NCBI GenBank assembly: GCA_015499995.1
Contig: JADNRV010000030.1
Location: 62,001 to 126,000 of the forward strand
Length of the DNA: 64,000 nucleotides
DNA from: Flammula alnicola
Lineage: Eukaryota; Basidiomycota; Agaricomycetes; Agaricales; Strophariaceae
Direction of reading: 5' to 3'
Shown: positions 38,634 to 48,150 of the stretch, one piece after another
Numbering within the stretch: the first letter of the stretch is position 1
Layout: each line of letters begins with the position of its first letter
Position numbers and translations under genes: made by a program
The notes under the pieces: model-generated
The model's input: the letters and a program-made list of their open reading frames with translations, nothing else
Databases searched by the model: none
Told to the model about the DNA's origin: nothing

Positions 38634-39339
38634 AACCGTTGAAAGCCGCTGGAAGCTGCTGGTTGATGTATCGGTGATGTCTATACCCTGAACATTAACA
38701 ACGTGGGGGTGTTCTGTACGCGTCATCTTTTTTAACTTTTTTGTCTATTTCCTCCCACAAATATGCCTTTCATTATATCTTGGCCATCTTCGCGAGTGAG
38801 ATGAGAAGACCAGTTTGACAGGATGTCTGCAAAGCGCCTATGATGGTTGCATATGCACGCTTCACAGTGTTCAAAAATGGTTGCGTATTCCTGTTTTTAT
38901 CAGATCGTCTTGCGACTTTCATCGTTTAATGGTTCCTAGGATTCCTCTGCAACGAAAGTCTATGTCCGCGGGGTTCTCTACGACATATCTATGTGGATCC
39001 TGTATGACATGTCTGTTCCATGGCCGACCCCGCTGTGCCTTCCAACATCGACATCATCGGAACATTGCTTTTTTCTTTCATGGAACCATGGAGATACTTT
39101 TTCCAAGGTGAAGCGTCGCAAGTTCCACGAAAGCAAGCCTGCCTCGAGGCTGATGAAAACCAGAGTCAGTAGAAAAGCATATACAACGTTCAATTCTCCG
39201 CGGCCGTTCTATGTGTGATATCGATATTTCTCCACTAATCGAGGCAATCAACAAGCGGGCGGCTACCGCCCATATGTGCAGTCCATGTCTTCAGTGTCGA
39301 GGAGCTCTAGTAACCGCGGAATAGTAGAAGTGACGTAAT
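38634..39339. other. intergenic between convergent genes
   Basis: About 700 bp. Open frames of 60-100 codons on both strands without splice logic or family match. Nothing supported. Confidence 0.5.
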
Positions 39340-39764
39340 TTTAAGCACTGCTTGATTGCTTAGAAACTGGATCCTGAACTGTGTTTATCTGCGCTAGGGC
39401 CTGAAGACGGGACTGAGCTTCTTGATCTATGAAAAGAAATTCTTCGCCCTTGGACGCCCTGGAACGTAGGCAGTTGTATCGGGTTCCTTACGCGCGGGTC
39501 AATCTCGTCTTCGTTTAGGATTACCCGAGAGATCGGAATGTCTAAACCTCGACTCCGTACACCCGCACTGCTCATAATTGCAAAAATCTGAGATTCTCCA
39601 TGGATGTAGTCGGATTTGTTTTCAAGTAACGACTTGGCACAGCATGCTTTGGGCGTCCCTGACTAACCGCTTATTTTTACCCCGCATTCAGCTATTATTA
39701 GCACGATTACCATGTCACCGATTGCAGCGAACAGGGACCTCTCTTCTTGTAGTGCGCCGTAAGC
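39340..39764 (-). CDS. 3' exons of an unrecognised minus-strand gene
   Basis: Three consistent exons read in frame: 39764-39711 (AYGALQEERSLFAAIGDM), 39662-39492 (includes AKSLLENKSDYIHGESQ and SSAGVRSRGLDIPISRV) and 39448-39340 (EEFLFIDQEAQSRLQ to QDPVSKQSSSA, stop at 39340-39342), with GT-AG introns of 48 and 43 nt. The sequence is clearly coding in character, but I do not recognise the family. It may be the end of the gene starting at 41165 or a separate gene; the link between 40139 and 39764 is not resolved. Confidence 0.5.
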
Positions 39765-40138
39765 CTGCCAAAATAAACTTTATGTCATACTTAACAGCAG
39801 TCATTATTGCCAACACAGTATGATGCATGATCCCCCCAGAGTACATCTTCTCCACTGTCCAGACTCCTCCCTCTTGTCGCTTTCTCAAAATAAATCAAGT
39901 CGCACTGCACAACTGCTTAATGCCTCGGTGAGAGAATAAGAACCCCTCGGTTTCACTTGTCATCCATAACTGACATCTCCTTGCTGATTCTTTTGCCGGT
40001 CCGGCAATGATTGTGTTCGGGCACTGGAGACGCAGAAAGAAGATCGACTCCAAGTAAAGTAAATGCACTAGAACAAGACAACACGTCGTCATATGGATGA
40101 ACTACGATAACGCTAGCGAAATCCCGAGATTTGAGGCT

Positions 40139-41165
40139 TTACTGTACAGTATCTCCATGGACCAGGATTTTCTCGCCTACAACAATTTCCAATTCTCCAA
40201 TCCGGGCGATCGATCGTCCCCGAGTTTTCAATCCTTGTAGCGATGTATCTCGCAGAAATGCGTTCGCGATATGTCCAGCGGGTCGACGCTCGTCGAGCAG
40301 GTGCATTTGCCGACAAATGGGTCAACTGGCCTGGCCCAACTTATGGCCACTTCCGGTGTCGTCGCTGCAATCATTTCCCGTCCGCGACGAGCGCGCGGCT
40401 CAACGGACGTCGAAAGATGCGGAGCAGACATACGAGCCCGCGGAACAGAACTGAGAATGGTGTCACGCGACGGTATAGCGAGGAAAGGTGAATGTGATTG
40501 GTCTGACGGGTGTGGAAATTCCCATGGTTTTTCGTCGAGTGGTTTTACGGAGGCGATGCCATTAACATCAAGCGTTGAAGTCGACGACGCCCAGCTGACT
40601 CGTTTATTGCCTTTTGAGGGGCTCGTTGAGAGGCTGGATTTCCGCGGTCGAGCGGTGTTTGCTGCGAGACTGGAATTTCGCATGGGCGATGCAATAGGAA
40701 ATGTGGGCATAGAGCTCGACCGGTTTCTGTTGTCTTTTTTCTGATATTGCATAGGAGGGGGCGTAAATTTATCCTGTTCTCTGCGTTGTTTCTCCTTCAA
40801 TTTCTCCTCTTTTTCAGCTTTGAGTCGGGCAATTCTGGCGATCTCCTTCGCCCTCATACGCTGCGACAAGCGTTAAGTTGGTTGGCTCAAAAATAAAGGC
40901 GCAAAAAATTAAATACCTCGGGATGTAACTCGAGTTCTGGAGGAGAGTCCGCAAACTCTCGCTTGATTATGACGATCCATATCCAATAGCTGACGGCAGC
41001 GAGGGTTATGCCCACCATGAAGGCCAGTCCTCCAAAGGCATATACCTTGATTGCAATCATTGCGATAGTAGGGAGGTGTGTGTTGTCGATAGGGATTTGG
41101 GAAGAGCCGAGACCAGAAACAGTCGGGAGAGGGACAGCCTCTCCTCGCTCAGCGAGAAGGGGCAT
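40139..41165 (-). CDS. single-span membrane protein with coiled coil, unrecognised
   Basis: Exon 1 (41165-40917) starts MPLLAERGEAVPLPTV and has one strong hydrophobic span (VYAFGGLAFMVGITLAAV then SYWIWIVII) followed by KREF. Exon 2 begins at 40860 with a charged coiled coil (RMRAKEIARIARLKAEKEEK), then Ser/Pro-rich low-complexity sequence. One frame stops at 40228, but a frame one base away continues with LKTRGRSIARIGELEIVVG and VGEKILVHGDTVQ, stopping at 40139 or splicing at GTAAAG just before it. The slip near 40310 again looks like one missing base. It may continue into the exons at 39764-39340. Likely a membrane-anchored protein; function unknown. Confidence 0.55.
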
Positions 41166-41570
41166 GGCGTCAAAATGTTGGTTTGAGTGAGCGGTGTTGA
41201 TCTAGTGAGCGTCGGTGCTGGGTGTCAAGCTTCAAGGCTTGCGCGTTGAGTAGGTTGCAAGCGATCAACGCTTCCGGAATGCAATATGGCAGGCCTAGTG
41301 GCGGTAAATGCGATCGTTTTCTGGGCTTGCAGAAAAGGTGGTGACGGTTTAATCATTAATGAGGACGGTTTGGAAGATTCCTCGCCAAATTTATAATGGT
41401 AAACTTGAAACAGAATTTTAATGCGTCCCGTGTCTCTGAACAACGAATTTCAATGTAAAGGGGACATTCGGTGCCTAAACTTAGTTGAGAGTGTGGCGCA
41501 CAGTGGACCCTAACCTGAACCTGAGGTTGTAACCCTAACCCGATGGCCAGCACCGTAGCATTAGCATTTT
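41166..41570. other. intergenic upstream of the retrotransposon, with telomere-like bases
   Basis: Promoter side of the membrane-protein gene. At about 41509-41541 there are CCCTAACC, then GGTTGTAACCCTAACCC, short degenerate copies of the telomeric TTAGGG motif, ending about 30 bp from the left end of the mobile element. No gene. Confidence 0.5.
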
Positions 41571-41724
41571 TGGAGATCTAAGTCACACATAACAGGTGTG
41601 ACACAGAGCAAGGTCTATGTGACGAAGAAATGCGAGTGCGACTCTAAGTCGTTCGCTTCTACGTCGCGCCCGCATTTCATCCATCCCGCGCTCAGCTGTA
41701 ACCCGCCTAGAAAAATTCTTTTGA
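41571..41724 (+). repeat. A1 split direct repeat
   Basis: 154 bp from TGGAGATCTAAGTCACAC to AAAAATTCTTTTGA, identical to A2 at 46878-47031. Forms the left end of the element. Confidence 0.95.
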
Positions 41725-41744
41725 TTTTCATACCATTCTTCATC

Positions 41745-44700
41745 ATGAATAATCCCCACCTTTCCATCTGTCCCGATTTCAACTCCGACGATTTCGCGGA
41801 CCAGAGGAAGACCTTCACCGACTTGGGATTGACAAATGATCAAGCAGCCAATGGCCTTACTGCGGCATGGAAACGGGCTAACGACATCAACATAGAGACG
41901 TGGGATCAGAATGTCGCAGCCGACAAAGCGGCGGCGGAAGCTATTCTGCTCCAACGCCAAGCCGATGAACAGGCGGCTGTTCTCCTAAAAGAGCAAGAAC
42001 GTTTAGACGCCGAAAAAGAAGACAGACGCAAGAATAAGCACAAGTGTGCTGAAGTTCATGCCGACTTACCCATCCCCAAAGGCGAATCTTATCTCTACCC
42101 TCCCGCGGTCATGGCAAAACTCAAAAAATGGGAGTATATTCCTCTTTATCATTTCACAAACGAAGGCCTGGACGCCGTCGATTTTAACCCCAGCTCCGAA
42201 AGCAACAACATTGGAAAGCTTATCAAAAATGACGACGGTTCCATCGAGTGGACCGACGTCGCGTCTTCTCGTTCCGCGGCGAGTGTTAAAAAGGACAAAA
42301 ATATTTCTATTAACGACTTTTGCATAGCAACTCCGCGCTTCATTCGCGCTATGCGTGACGCTTCTTGGCCAGAAGACCGAGTCACGATGTTTACTTTGTT
42401 CTGGGACGCTGTCCAACGCCACGACTGGCGATCCTCGCGTATTGTGAGCGAAACGACGGCGCTTATGTGGTACCAAGACGAAGAGCGCCAAAAGTGGCAC
42501 GCTCACGCCAGTACTGCGGAGCCCACCACAAAGCTGTACAGTCTCGCTGTCATAGACGAGGCGCGTCTCCAGAAAACCTTGCTCAAGGTTGAAGCGGCTG
42601 AGCGCGAACACCTTTTCTTGCAAGGGGAAAAAGACAGGGTGAGTTTTTCGTGGTTTTCTCTTTTCCAAATGCGCATATATCTAACTATAACCATCTTTTT
42701 TCTCCCCAACACATCATTTTCCCTCGCATATGTGTCCTACGCACATGGATGTTTTTTCTGCTGCCGGCCACTGCGTGTGCGTTTGTCGTCAACGCATGTC
42801 GATGATTTGTTTCCGGCTGCATCTCTGCACGTCGATGTCATGTTCCCGGCTGCATCTCTGCACGTCGATGTCTTTTTTCCGGCTGCGTCCTTGCACGTCG
42901 ATGATACTTTGCCGGCTGCGGTCGATGACTCGCTTCGTCTGTGGCTTTGGTTTTTCAGAACCGCCACGCTGCTGAGTCCAGCAGACGTTCTCGTGGACCG
43001 GAGCGTGAAAGGCTGTCGAGACCCCGTAAACGCTCGCCCTCGCCGGCTGCAAAGCGCCGTCGTTCAGCTTCCCCGGCACCCCGTACAAATGCAACTCGTC
43101 AGGATTTTTTCCGCAGCACAGGCTCCTCGGGCGCCAAAGCCTGTGCTGTCTGCCTCGGGCGCCACAGCCACCGATTCAACGAATGCCAAGCGAAAAGGAT
43201 CTGGGACAACTCCCAGGATACCCTCTGTTGTCGAAATACAAAGGGAGAAATCATTGGACGCACCTCAGGTGCTCTGTTCTGCCTCGACTGGCAAATTGGC
43301 CGATGTACAACTACCCGCCACGACGATCGCCACAGATGCTCGGGATGCAACGCCTCTACCCATGGCGCCAGCTCGTGTCCTCAACGGAGAAGGCTTGAGC
43401 CAACCACGCCATATATATGGCGCGCTTGGCGGGATGCGCTGTCAGATGCCCACATCCTCAACAAGTACTCTGACGTCGTCACTGGTTTGCGCTATGGGTT
43501 CCGTGTTAACTTCCCCAAAATCATGGCTACGCAAATCCCTCCCAATCGTCCTTCCGTCGACCAATTCCGTTCACATTTCGACTCCATCGTCGCCTCTGAA
43601 CTCGAGAAAAACAGATATATCAGACCGTTCTCTCGTCAGCAACTCGAACAACTCATTGGGCCCTTTCAGACATCACCTTTCTCCGTTATCCCAAAGCCTG
43701 GAAAAATCAACAAATATCGCATTGTCCAAAATTTCTCGTTCCCTCACTCGACTTCTGGAAATTTCAAGAACCCTTCCGTCAATTCTGCCGTCAATGCCTC
43801 CGATTTTCCCTGCACATGGGGCACCTTCCAAATTACCTGCGCTGTCATCACTACCTTACCCCCAGGCTCTCAAGCGGCCGTCCGTGATGTATGCGAGGCT
43901 TACCGGACTGTACCTTTGCACCACTCTCAGTGGAATTGTGGCGTCGTTCAAGTGGGCGACGACATTTTCTGTGTCGATACATGCTGCGCTTTTGGTGCGT
44001 GCCCGTCTGGAGGAACTTATGGTTGCATTGCGGATAGCGGCAGTGACTTATTTCGAGCTCGCGGCATCGGACCGTTGCACAACTGGGTCGACGACAACAT
44101 TTTCTTCCGCATGCAATCAAAGTACCTCGCCGACTACAATAAACTGCGAGAAGGCTGGCGCCGCCTGGTCGACCATCAAGGAAGCAACCGCGCAGGTGGC
44201 CGCGTGTGGTTCGGTGATGGCTTCACGGCTGATGGGTCAGGTTTCGAAGCAGTCGAGACCTTCGTTTTTCCCTTGCGTGACCTTTCCAAGGACAGTCCCC
44301 GCACCGCGGAAGATGTGCCCTATGCCTACAATTTCGCGGACATCGACCAACTGTCTGCGCAACTGGGCATTCCATGGGAAAAATCAAAGGACATACCCTT
44401 TGCATCATCTGTCACCTATATTGGTCTACTGTGGGATCTGAACTCGCGTACCCTCGCGCTCCCGTTACCGAAGCGCGAGAAGTATCTCACAGGAATCTCC
44501 GCGTGGGTTTCTCGTGAGGTCCACACTCTCAACGAAGTCCAATCTCTCTACGGTCGCCTCCTTCACGCCTCGTTGGTCATTCCATGCGGTCGCGCGCGCC
44601 TCACTGGTCTCGAGACTATGTTGGGCTTGTATTCGGCCTCGCCTCATGTCCCTCGTCATGCGGTCAAAACCGTTGGCGCAGACCTTGCCTGGTGGAATGA

Positions 44701-45373
44701 CCGTCTCCGCGGAGGGGTTGTACAACGACCGATCCCAACCTTGGTCGACCCCATCGACGTTGGCGCCTACTCCGACGCCAGCTCGGAAACTGGAATTGCC
44801 ATTGTCATCGGCAAGCGCTGGCGCGCATGGCGCCTCCTCCCTGGTTGGAAAACCCTCGGAGGTGCACGAGACATTGGATGGGCTGAAGCCATTGGCTTCG
44901 AACTACTCGTCGATGCAGTCCTACTGCTTTACCCGCCCGGTCAGCACATTAGGATCTATGGAGATAACAACGGCGTCGTCGAAGGGTGGTGGAATGGTAG
45001 GAGCAGGAACTCGCAAATTAACGAGGTTTTCAAGTCCATCCACGATAAGCTCGAGGCGTGCGGGTCCGTCGACTGTATCCACACTGCCTATGTCCCTAGC
45101 AAATCAAACCCGGCCGACGCACCCTCTCGAGGACTCCTGGGCGACCGCGACCTCCTTCTCCCCGAACTCTCAACCCCTCACCGTGCGTTCGACTTCCTCG
45201 TCGACGCTCTCGACGCTCTCACCCCTTCCGAGGTTCGTTATCAACGGGAACAATCACTCCGACGTCCAATCCGCATCCACAGAAGCTCACCCGACTCTGC
45301 CAGCGAGCGTGAACCCGTCTGGTCCACTCGTCCCGAGTGGGGCCAATCAAACTATGCCGAGGCGACGTTTTGA
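41745..45373 (+). CDS. Gag-like / reverse transcriptase / RNase H polyprotein of the Ngaro-type element
   Basis: Start MNNPHLSICPDFNSDDF. The first exon (41745-42638) is a Gag-like region rich in charged helix (LLQRQADEQAAVLLKEQERL). A 320-nt intron with strong borders (AGG|GTGAGT, TTTTTCAG) leads to exon 2 (42959-45373), which starts NRHAAESSRRSRGPERERL. It holds Cys/His clusters (CAVCLGRHSHRFNEC, HRCSGCNASTH), then RT motifs SPFSVIPKPGKINKYRIV and the catalytic WVDDNIFF, then an RNase H-like region (VGAYSDASSETGIAIVIG, IRIYGDNNGVVEGW, AYVPSKSNPADAPSR). The RT-RH frame is uninterrupted. The intron is also open in the first frame, so an unspliced 900-residue product is possible but would not contain RT in frame. 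Confidence 0.88.
42790..42930 (+). repeat. 33-bp minisatellite inside the element's intron
   Basis: Four copies of a unit marked by CCGGCTGC at 42813, 42846, 42879 and 42912, exactly 33 bp apart, with the CACGTCGATG core also repeated. Because 33 is a multiple of 3, the intron stays open, encoding 11-residue repeats such as FPAASLHVDVM in the Gag frame. Confidence 0.9.
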
Positions 45374-46610
45374 TGCGCCTCTGGTACCCGCGATCTCCAA
45401 CCGCGACGCCCATCCAAAACCGTACAAGCCAGGACTCATACCAGTCACTTCCGTCCACCGCCCCCATTGCCTATGCACCGACCGCATTCGCCTGTGGTTA
45501 CCCACACCGCTTGGACTGGCAACTGCGACTGCTGGATACACCCTCTCGTCACCTGAAATCGCAGCGAGGGTGCTCGACCTCATGAGTCTGGCGTGGACCG
45601 CTGAAACTAGGAGCGGTTATGGTACGGGCCTATTAGTTTTCCATGTATTCTGTGACAACAAAACCCCTCCGGTCCCAGATCATCTCCGCGGACCTGCGAG
45701 CGAAGCACTGATTCTGGAATTCATAGCAAGCTGCGCAGCTTCTTTCGGCGGTGACGCACTCAACGTTTATGTCTGCGGCGTTAAAGCTTGGCACACAGTG
45801 CATGGCTTACCATGGCACACAGACAAGATACGACTCAAAACCGCGCTTATGGCCGCCACCAAATTAACCCCAGATTCGTCGAAACGCGCGGAACGACCCC
45901 GCTGCTGCTGCGAAACGTACACGCAATCCATGACCACCTCGATCTGTCCGTGGTATCGACGCCGCAGTCTATGCGTGTCTAACGACACCTTTTGGGCCTG
46001 CGCTCGCTTAGGAGAATTTACGGTGCCATCCCTCAAAGCCTTCGATCCAACTTTGCACGTCAAACCTTCCAACGTTAACACGCGCGTGTTCCATCAACCC
46101 CGTCACGACGATCTATATCCCATTCACCAAGGCGGCAAATACAAGGCGAAGATGTACACTGGGCTCCGCAATCTGGCCCAGTGATCCGCGGCTGCACTGC
46201 GAACCATATGCGCTCAACACCCCTCCGCCGTCCGGTCACCTCTTCGCTTACAGCACTCAGACGCACTATCGGCCTCTCACGCGCAATATTTTCTACGACG
46301 GATAGCCACAGCGGCTAAAGCGGCTGGCGGTGAGCAGTACAAGGCCATAGCATCCGCATCGGAGCGTCTCGAGTACTTGCTTCGCGGGATGCCTTTCGAG
46401 GGGTCAAATCCATGGACGCTGGTCGAGCGATGCTTTCCTCAGATACTGAGAAACATGCAGATATCCTCGCACCTTACCTCAGGATACTCCTGCATCGAGC
46501 AGTTTATTCGTTACACGCTCCGCCTCGCGCCGGCGCTTAATGTGAGCCTGGTCTCCTACTTTGGGGTTTTTCCTCAATTGATTTCGTTTAAAGCGTCGTC
46601 TGGCTCCTAG
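45354..46610 (+). CDS. tyrosine recombinase of the Ngaro-type element (frame interrupted)
   Basis: ATG at 45354 overlaps the end of the RT-RH frame by 20 bp. The protein opens MPRRRFDAPLVPAI, with LSSPEIAARVLDLM and AWTAETRSGYGTGL. Catalytic boxes of DIRS recombinases are visible in pieces: ARLGEFT (first Arg), GHSIRIG (His-x-x-Arg) near 46345, GRWSSDAF (Trp box) near 46415, and an expected Tyr in the following RYLR-like segment. Each piece sits in a different frame, separated by one-base losses: about 45890-45960, a stop at 46182, 46413-46415, 46447 and 46451-46453. The enzyme would cut and rejoin DNA to insert the circular intermediate. Because the element's repeats are identical, I suspect undercalled bases rather than decay. 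Confidence 0.75.
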
Positions 46611-46616
46611 ATCCTT

Positions 46617-46877
46617 TGGGTGTTTTAAACTCATCCATCCTTCTTTCCGTTTTCTGGTGAGAATACAGCCCATTCATGCATCTCGAAATTAAAGAAGCTG
46701 CCACAGACTCTGGCAGTTCTTCTTTGCCCAAACTAGACATGGATGGTGCACGTACACCACTCACGTCGGATCGTTACTAGCTACATGTATATGTAATTGA
46801 CCTACAAGTGAAATACCTCTTCAGCGTTGCCCCTTCCCTCTCTCCTCGTGAGCACTACACATCTGAGCGACATAGAT
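46617..46877 (+). repeat. B1 split direct repeat
   Basis: 261 bp from TGGGTGTTTTAAACTC to GAGCGACATAGAT. Matches B2 except for three one-base shortenings: C run near 46639, A run near 46731 and T near 46849. Confidence 0.93.
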
Positions 46878-47031
46878 TGGAGATCTAAGTCACACATAAC
46901 AGGTGTGACACAGAGCAAGGTCTATGTGACGAAGAAATGCGAGTGCGACTCTAAGTCGTTCGCTTCTACGTCGCGCCCGCATTTCATCCATCCCGCGCTC
47001 AGCTGTAACCCGCCTAGAAAAATTCTTTTGA
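46878..47031 (+). repeat. A2 split direct repeat
   Basis: 154 bp identical to A1, directly abutting B1. Confidence 0.95.
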
Positions 47032-47129
47032 CCCGCCCACCTCACCCTAGAATTTTACGCGTGTTCTTTTCTGTTATTCAACTGCTTTTCCAACTGTTTT
47101 ATTTCGATATGTCTGTTGTGTGCTGTAAA

Positions 47130-47393
47130 TGGGTGTTTTAAACTCATCCATCCCTTCTTTCCGTTTTCTGGTGAGAATACAGCCCATTCATGCATCTCGA
47201 AATTAAAGAAGCTGCCACAGACTCTGGCAGTTCTTCTTTGCCCAAAACTAGACATGGATGGTGCACGTACACCACTCACGTCGGATCGTTACTAGCTACA
47301 TGTATATGTAATTGACCTACAAGTGAAATACCTCTTCAGCGTTGCCCCTTCCCTCTCTCCTCGTTGAGCACTACACATCTGAGCGACATAGAT
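47130..47393 (+). repeat. B2 split direct repeat
   Basis: 264 bp, right end of the element, same as B1 apart from one extra base in each of three homopolymers. Confidence 0.93.
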
Positions 47394-47806
47394 CAGGTTT
47401 TCCCTGGGATAGGTTGGGTATTTGACCGTGTTTAAAGTAAGAAAAAGAATTCAAAAAGAGAAAAAGAGAGAGAATTCACCAAGAATTCATGGAACACCTT
47501 CAGTTCTTTGGGAGATTTTTGCTGGCTTATTTTAGCCCAAATTTCATTTCTGCTGGTCGGAAAATGTCAGAAAATCCCTCGCGCAAGGATGCATGCGGTT
47601 GGAGACATTTTTTGCAAGTTCCAAGTACTAATTTTTGAATGCTGAACTCAATATAACTTTAATTTGCGTGAAATTTTGCACAGACACGTTATTCAAAAAT
47701 ATAAAGTGCTCTGAATTTTTTCCGCTGTTTCCGTAATTTTGTTGAGCCTGTATCGAGTGCCCAAAACCCATCGAGGAGGACCGCTGTCTCAGGAAAATGT
47801 CACGTG

Positions 47807-47829
47807 AGTTATCTGCCTGGCAGATAACT
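47807..47829. repeat. inverted repeat, GTTATCTGCC arms
   Basis: Perfect 11-bp inverted repeat AGTTATCTGCC / GGCAGATAACT with a single-base centre. Confidence 0.85.
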
Positions 47830-47991
47830 TTTGTGGTGGCAGATGCATAATTTGCGAAATGCGAGCCCTGCTTTTCAAATATTTCAACTCTAAAGAGACA
47901 GAACCTTTGAAAAAGTTATGTTTTGTCTGTAACTAAAATTTCAGAGCTTCAACGGCGGATTTGACGCCATAATTCACGATGTTCATCAAAA

Positions 47992-48025
47992 AGTTATCTG
48001 CCCGGAGCTTGCCGGGCAGATAATT
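47992..48025. repeat. inverted repeat, same arms as at 47807
   Basis: 14-bp arms AGTTATCTGCCCGG / CCGGGCAGATAATT with one mismatch and a 6-base loop. Shares the GTTATCTGCC arm with the hairpin 185 bp upstream. Confidence 0.85.
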
Positions 48026-48150
48026 ACCCAACTGATCGAAGGGTAAGCCCATTTTCACGCGGAAGTGGGCCGTAGTGAGGAAGGTGTCTGGAGCGCTATT
48101 TCGAGGCTCTCTGCTTTCTCTTTCCTTCCTTCGCCACCCACGGAGACTGC

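Larger units (their letters stand above)
41571..47393 (+). mobile_element. Ngaro/DIRS-type tyrosine-recombinase retrotransposon
   Basis: Full-length element with split direct repeats in the order A1 (41571-41724), coding region, B1 (46617-46877), A2 (46878-47031), B2 (47130-47393). A1 and A2 (154 bp) are identical by eye. It encodes a Gag-like N-terminus, reverse transcriptase and RNase H, and a tyrosine recombinase in an overlapping frame, with no integrase or aspartic protease. This layout defines Ngaro-like DIRS retrotransposons, which integrate through a circular intermediate and make no target-site duplication; none is seen. The identical repeats point to a recent insertion. Confidence 0.92.
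47394..48150. other. intergenic region with paired hairpins
   Basis: About 750 bp of AT-rich non-coding sequence between the retrotransposon and the lipase gene. Two hairpins with the same arm are listed separately. The composition, unlike neighbouring genes, suggests a non-autonomous repeat. Confidence 0.45.

Noticed and set aside
41598..44441. 947-codon plus-strand open frame as one protein
   Set aside because: Its 3' half is the wrong frame of the RT-RH region; RT motifs are all in the overlapping frame, and strong splice sites connect the Gag part to that frame.
44514..46184. 556-codon frame as a single gene from 44514
   Set aside because: The part before about 45354 is antiphase to the intact RNase H frame; only the portion from 45354 carries recombinase features.
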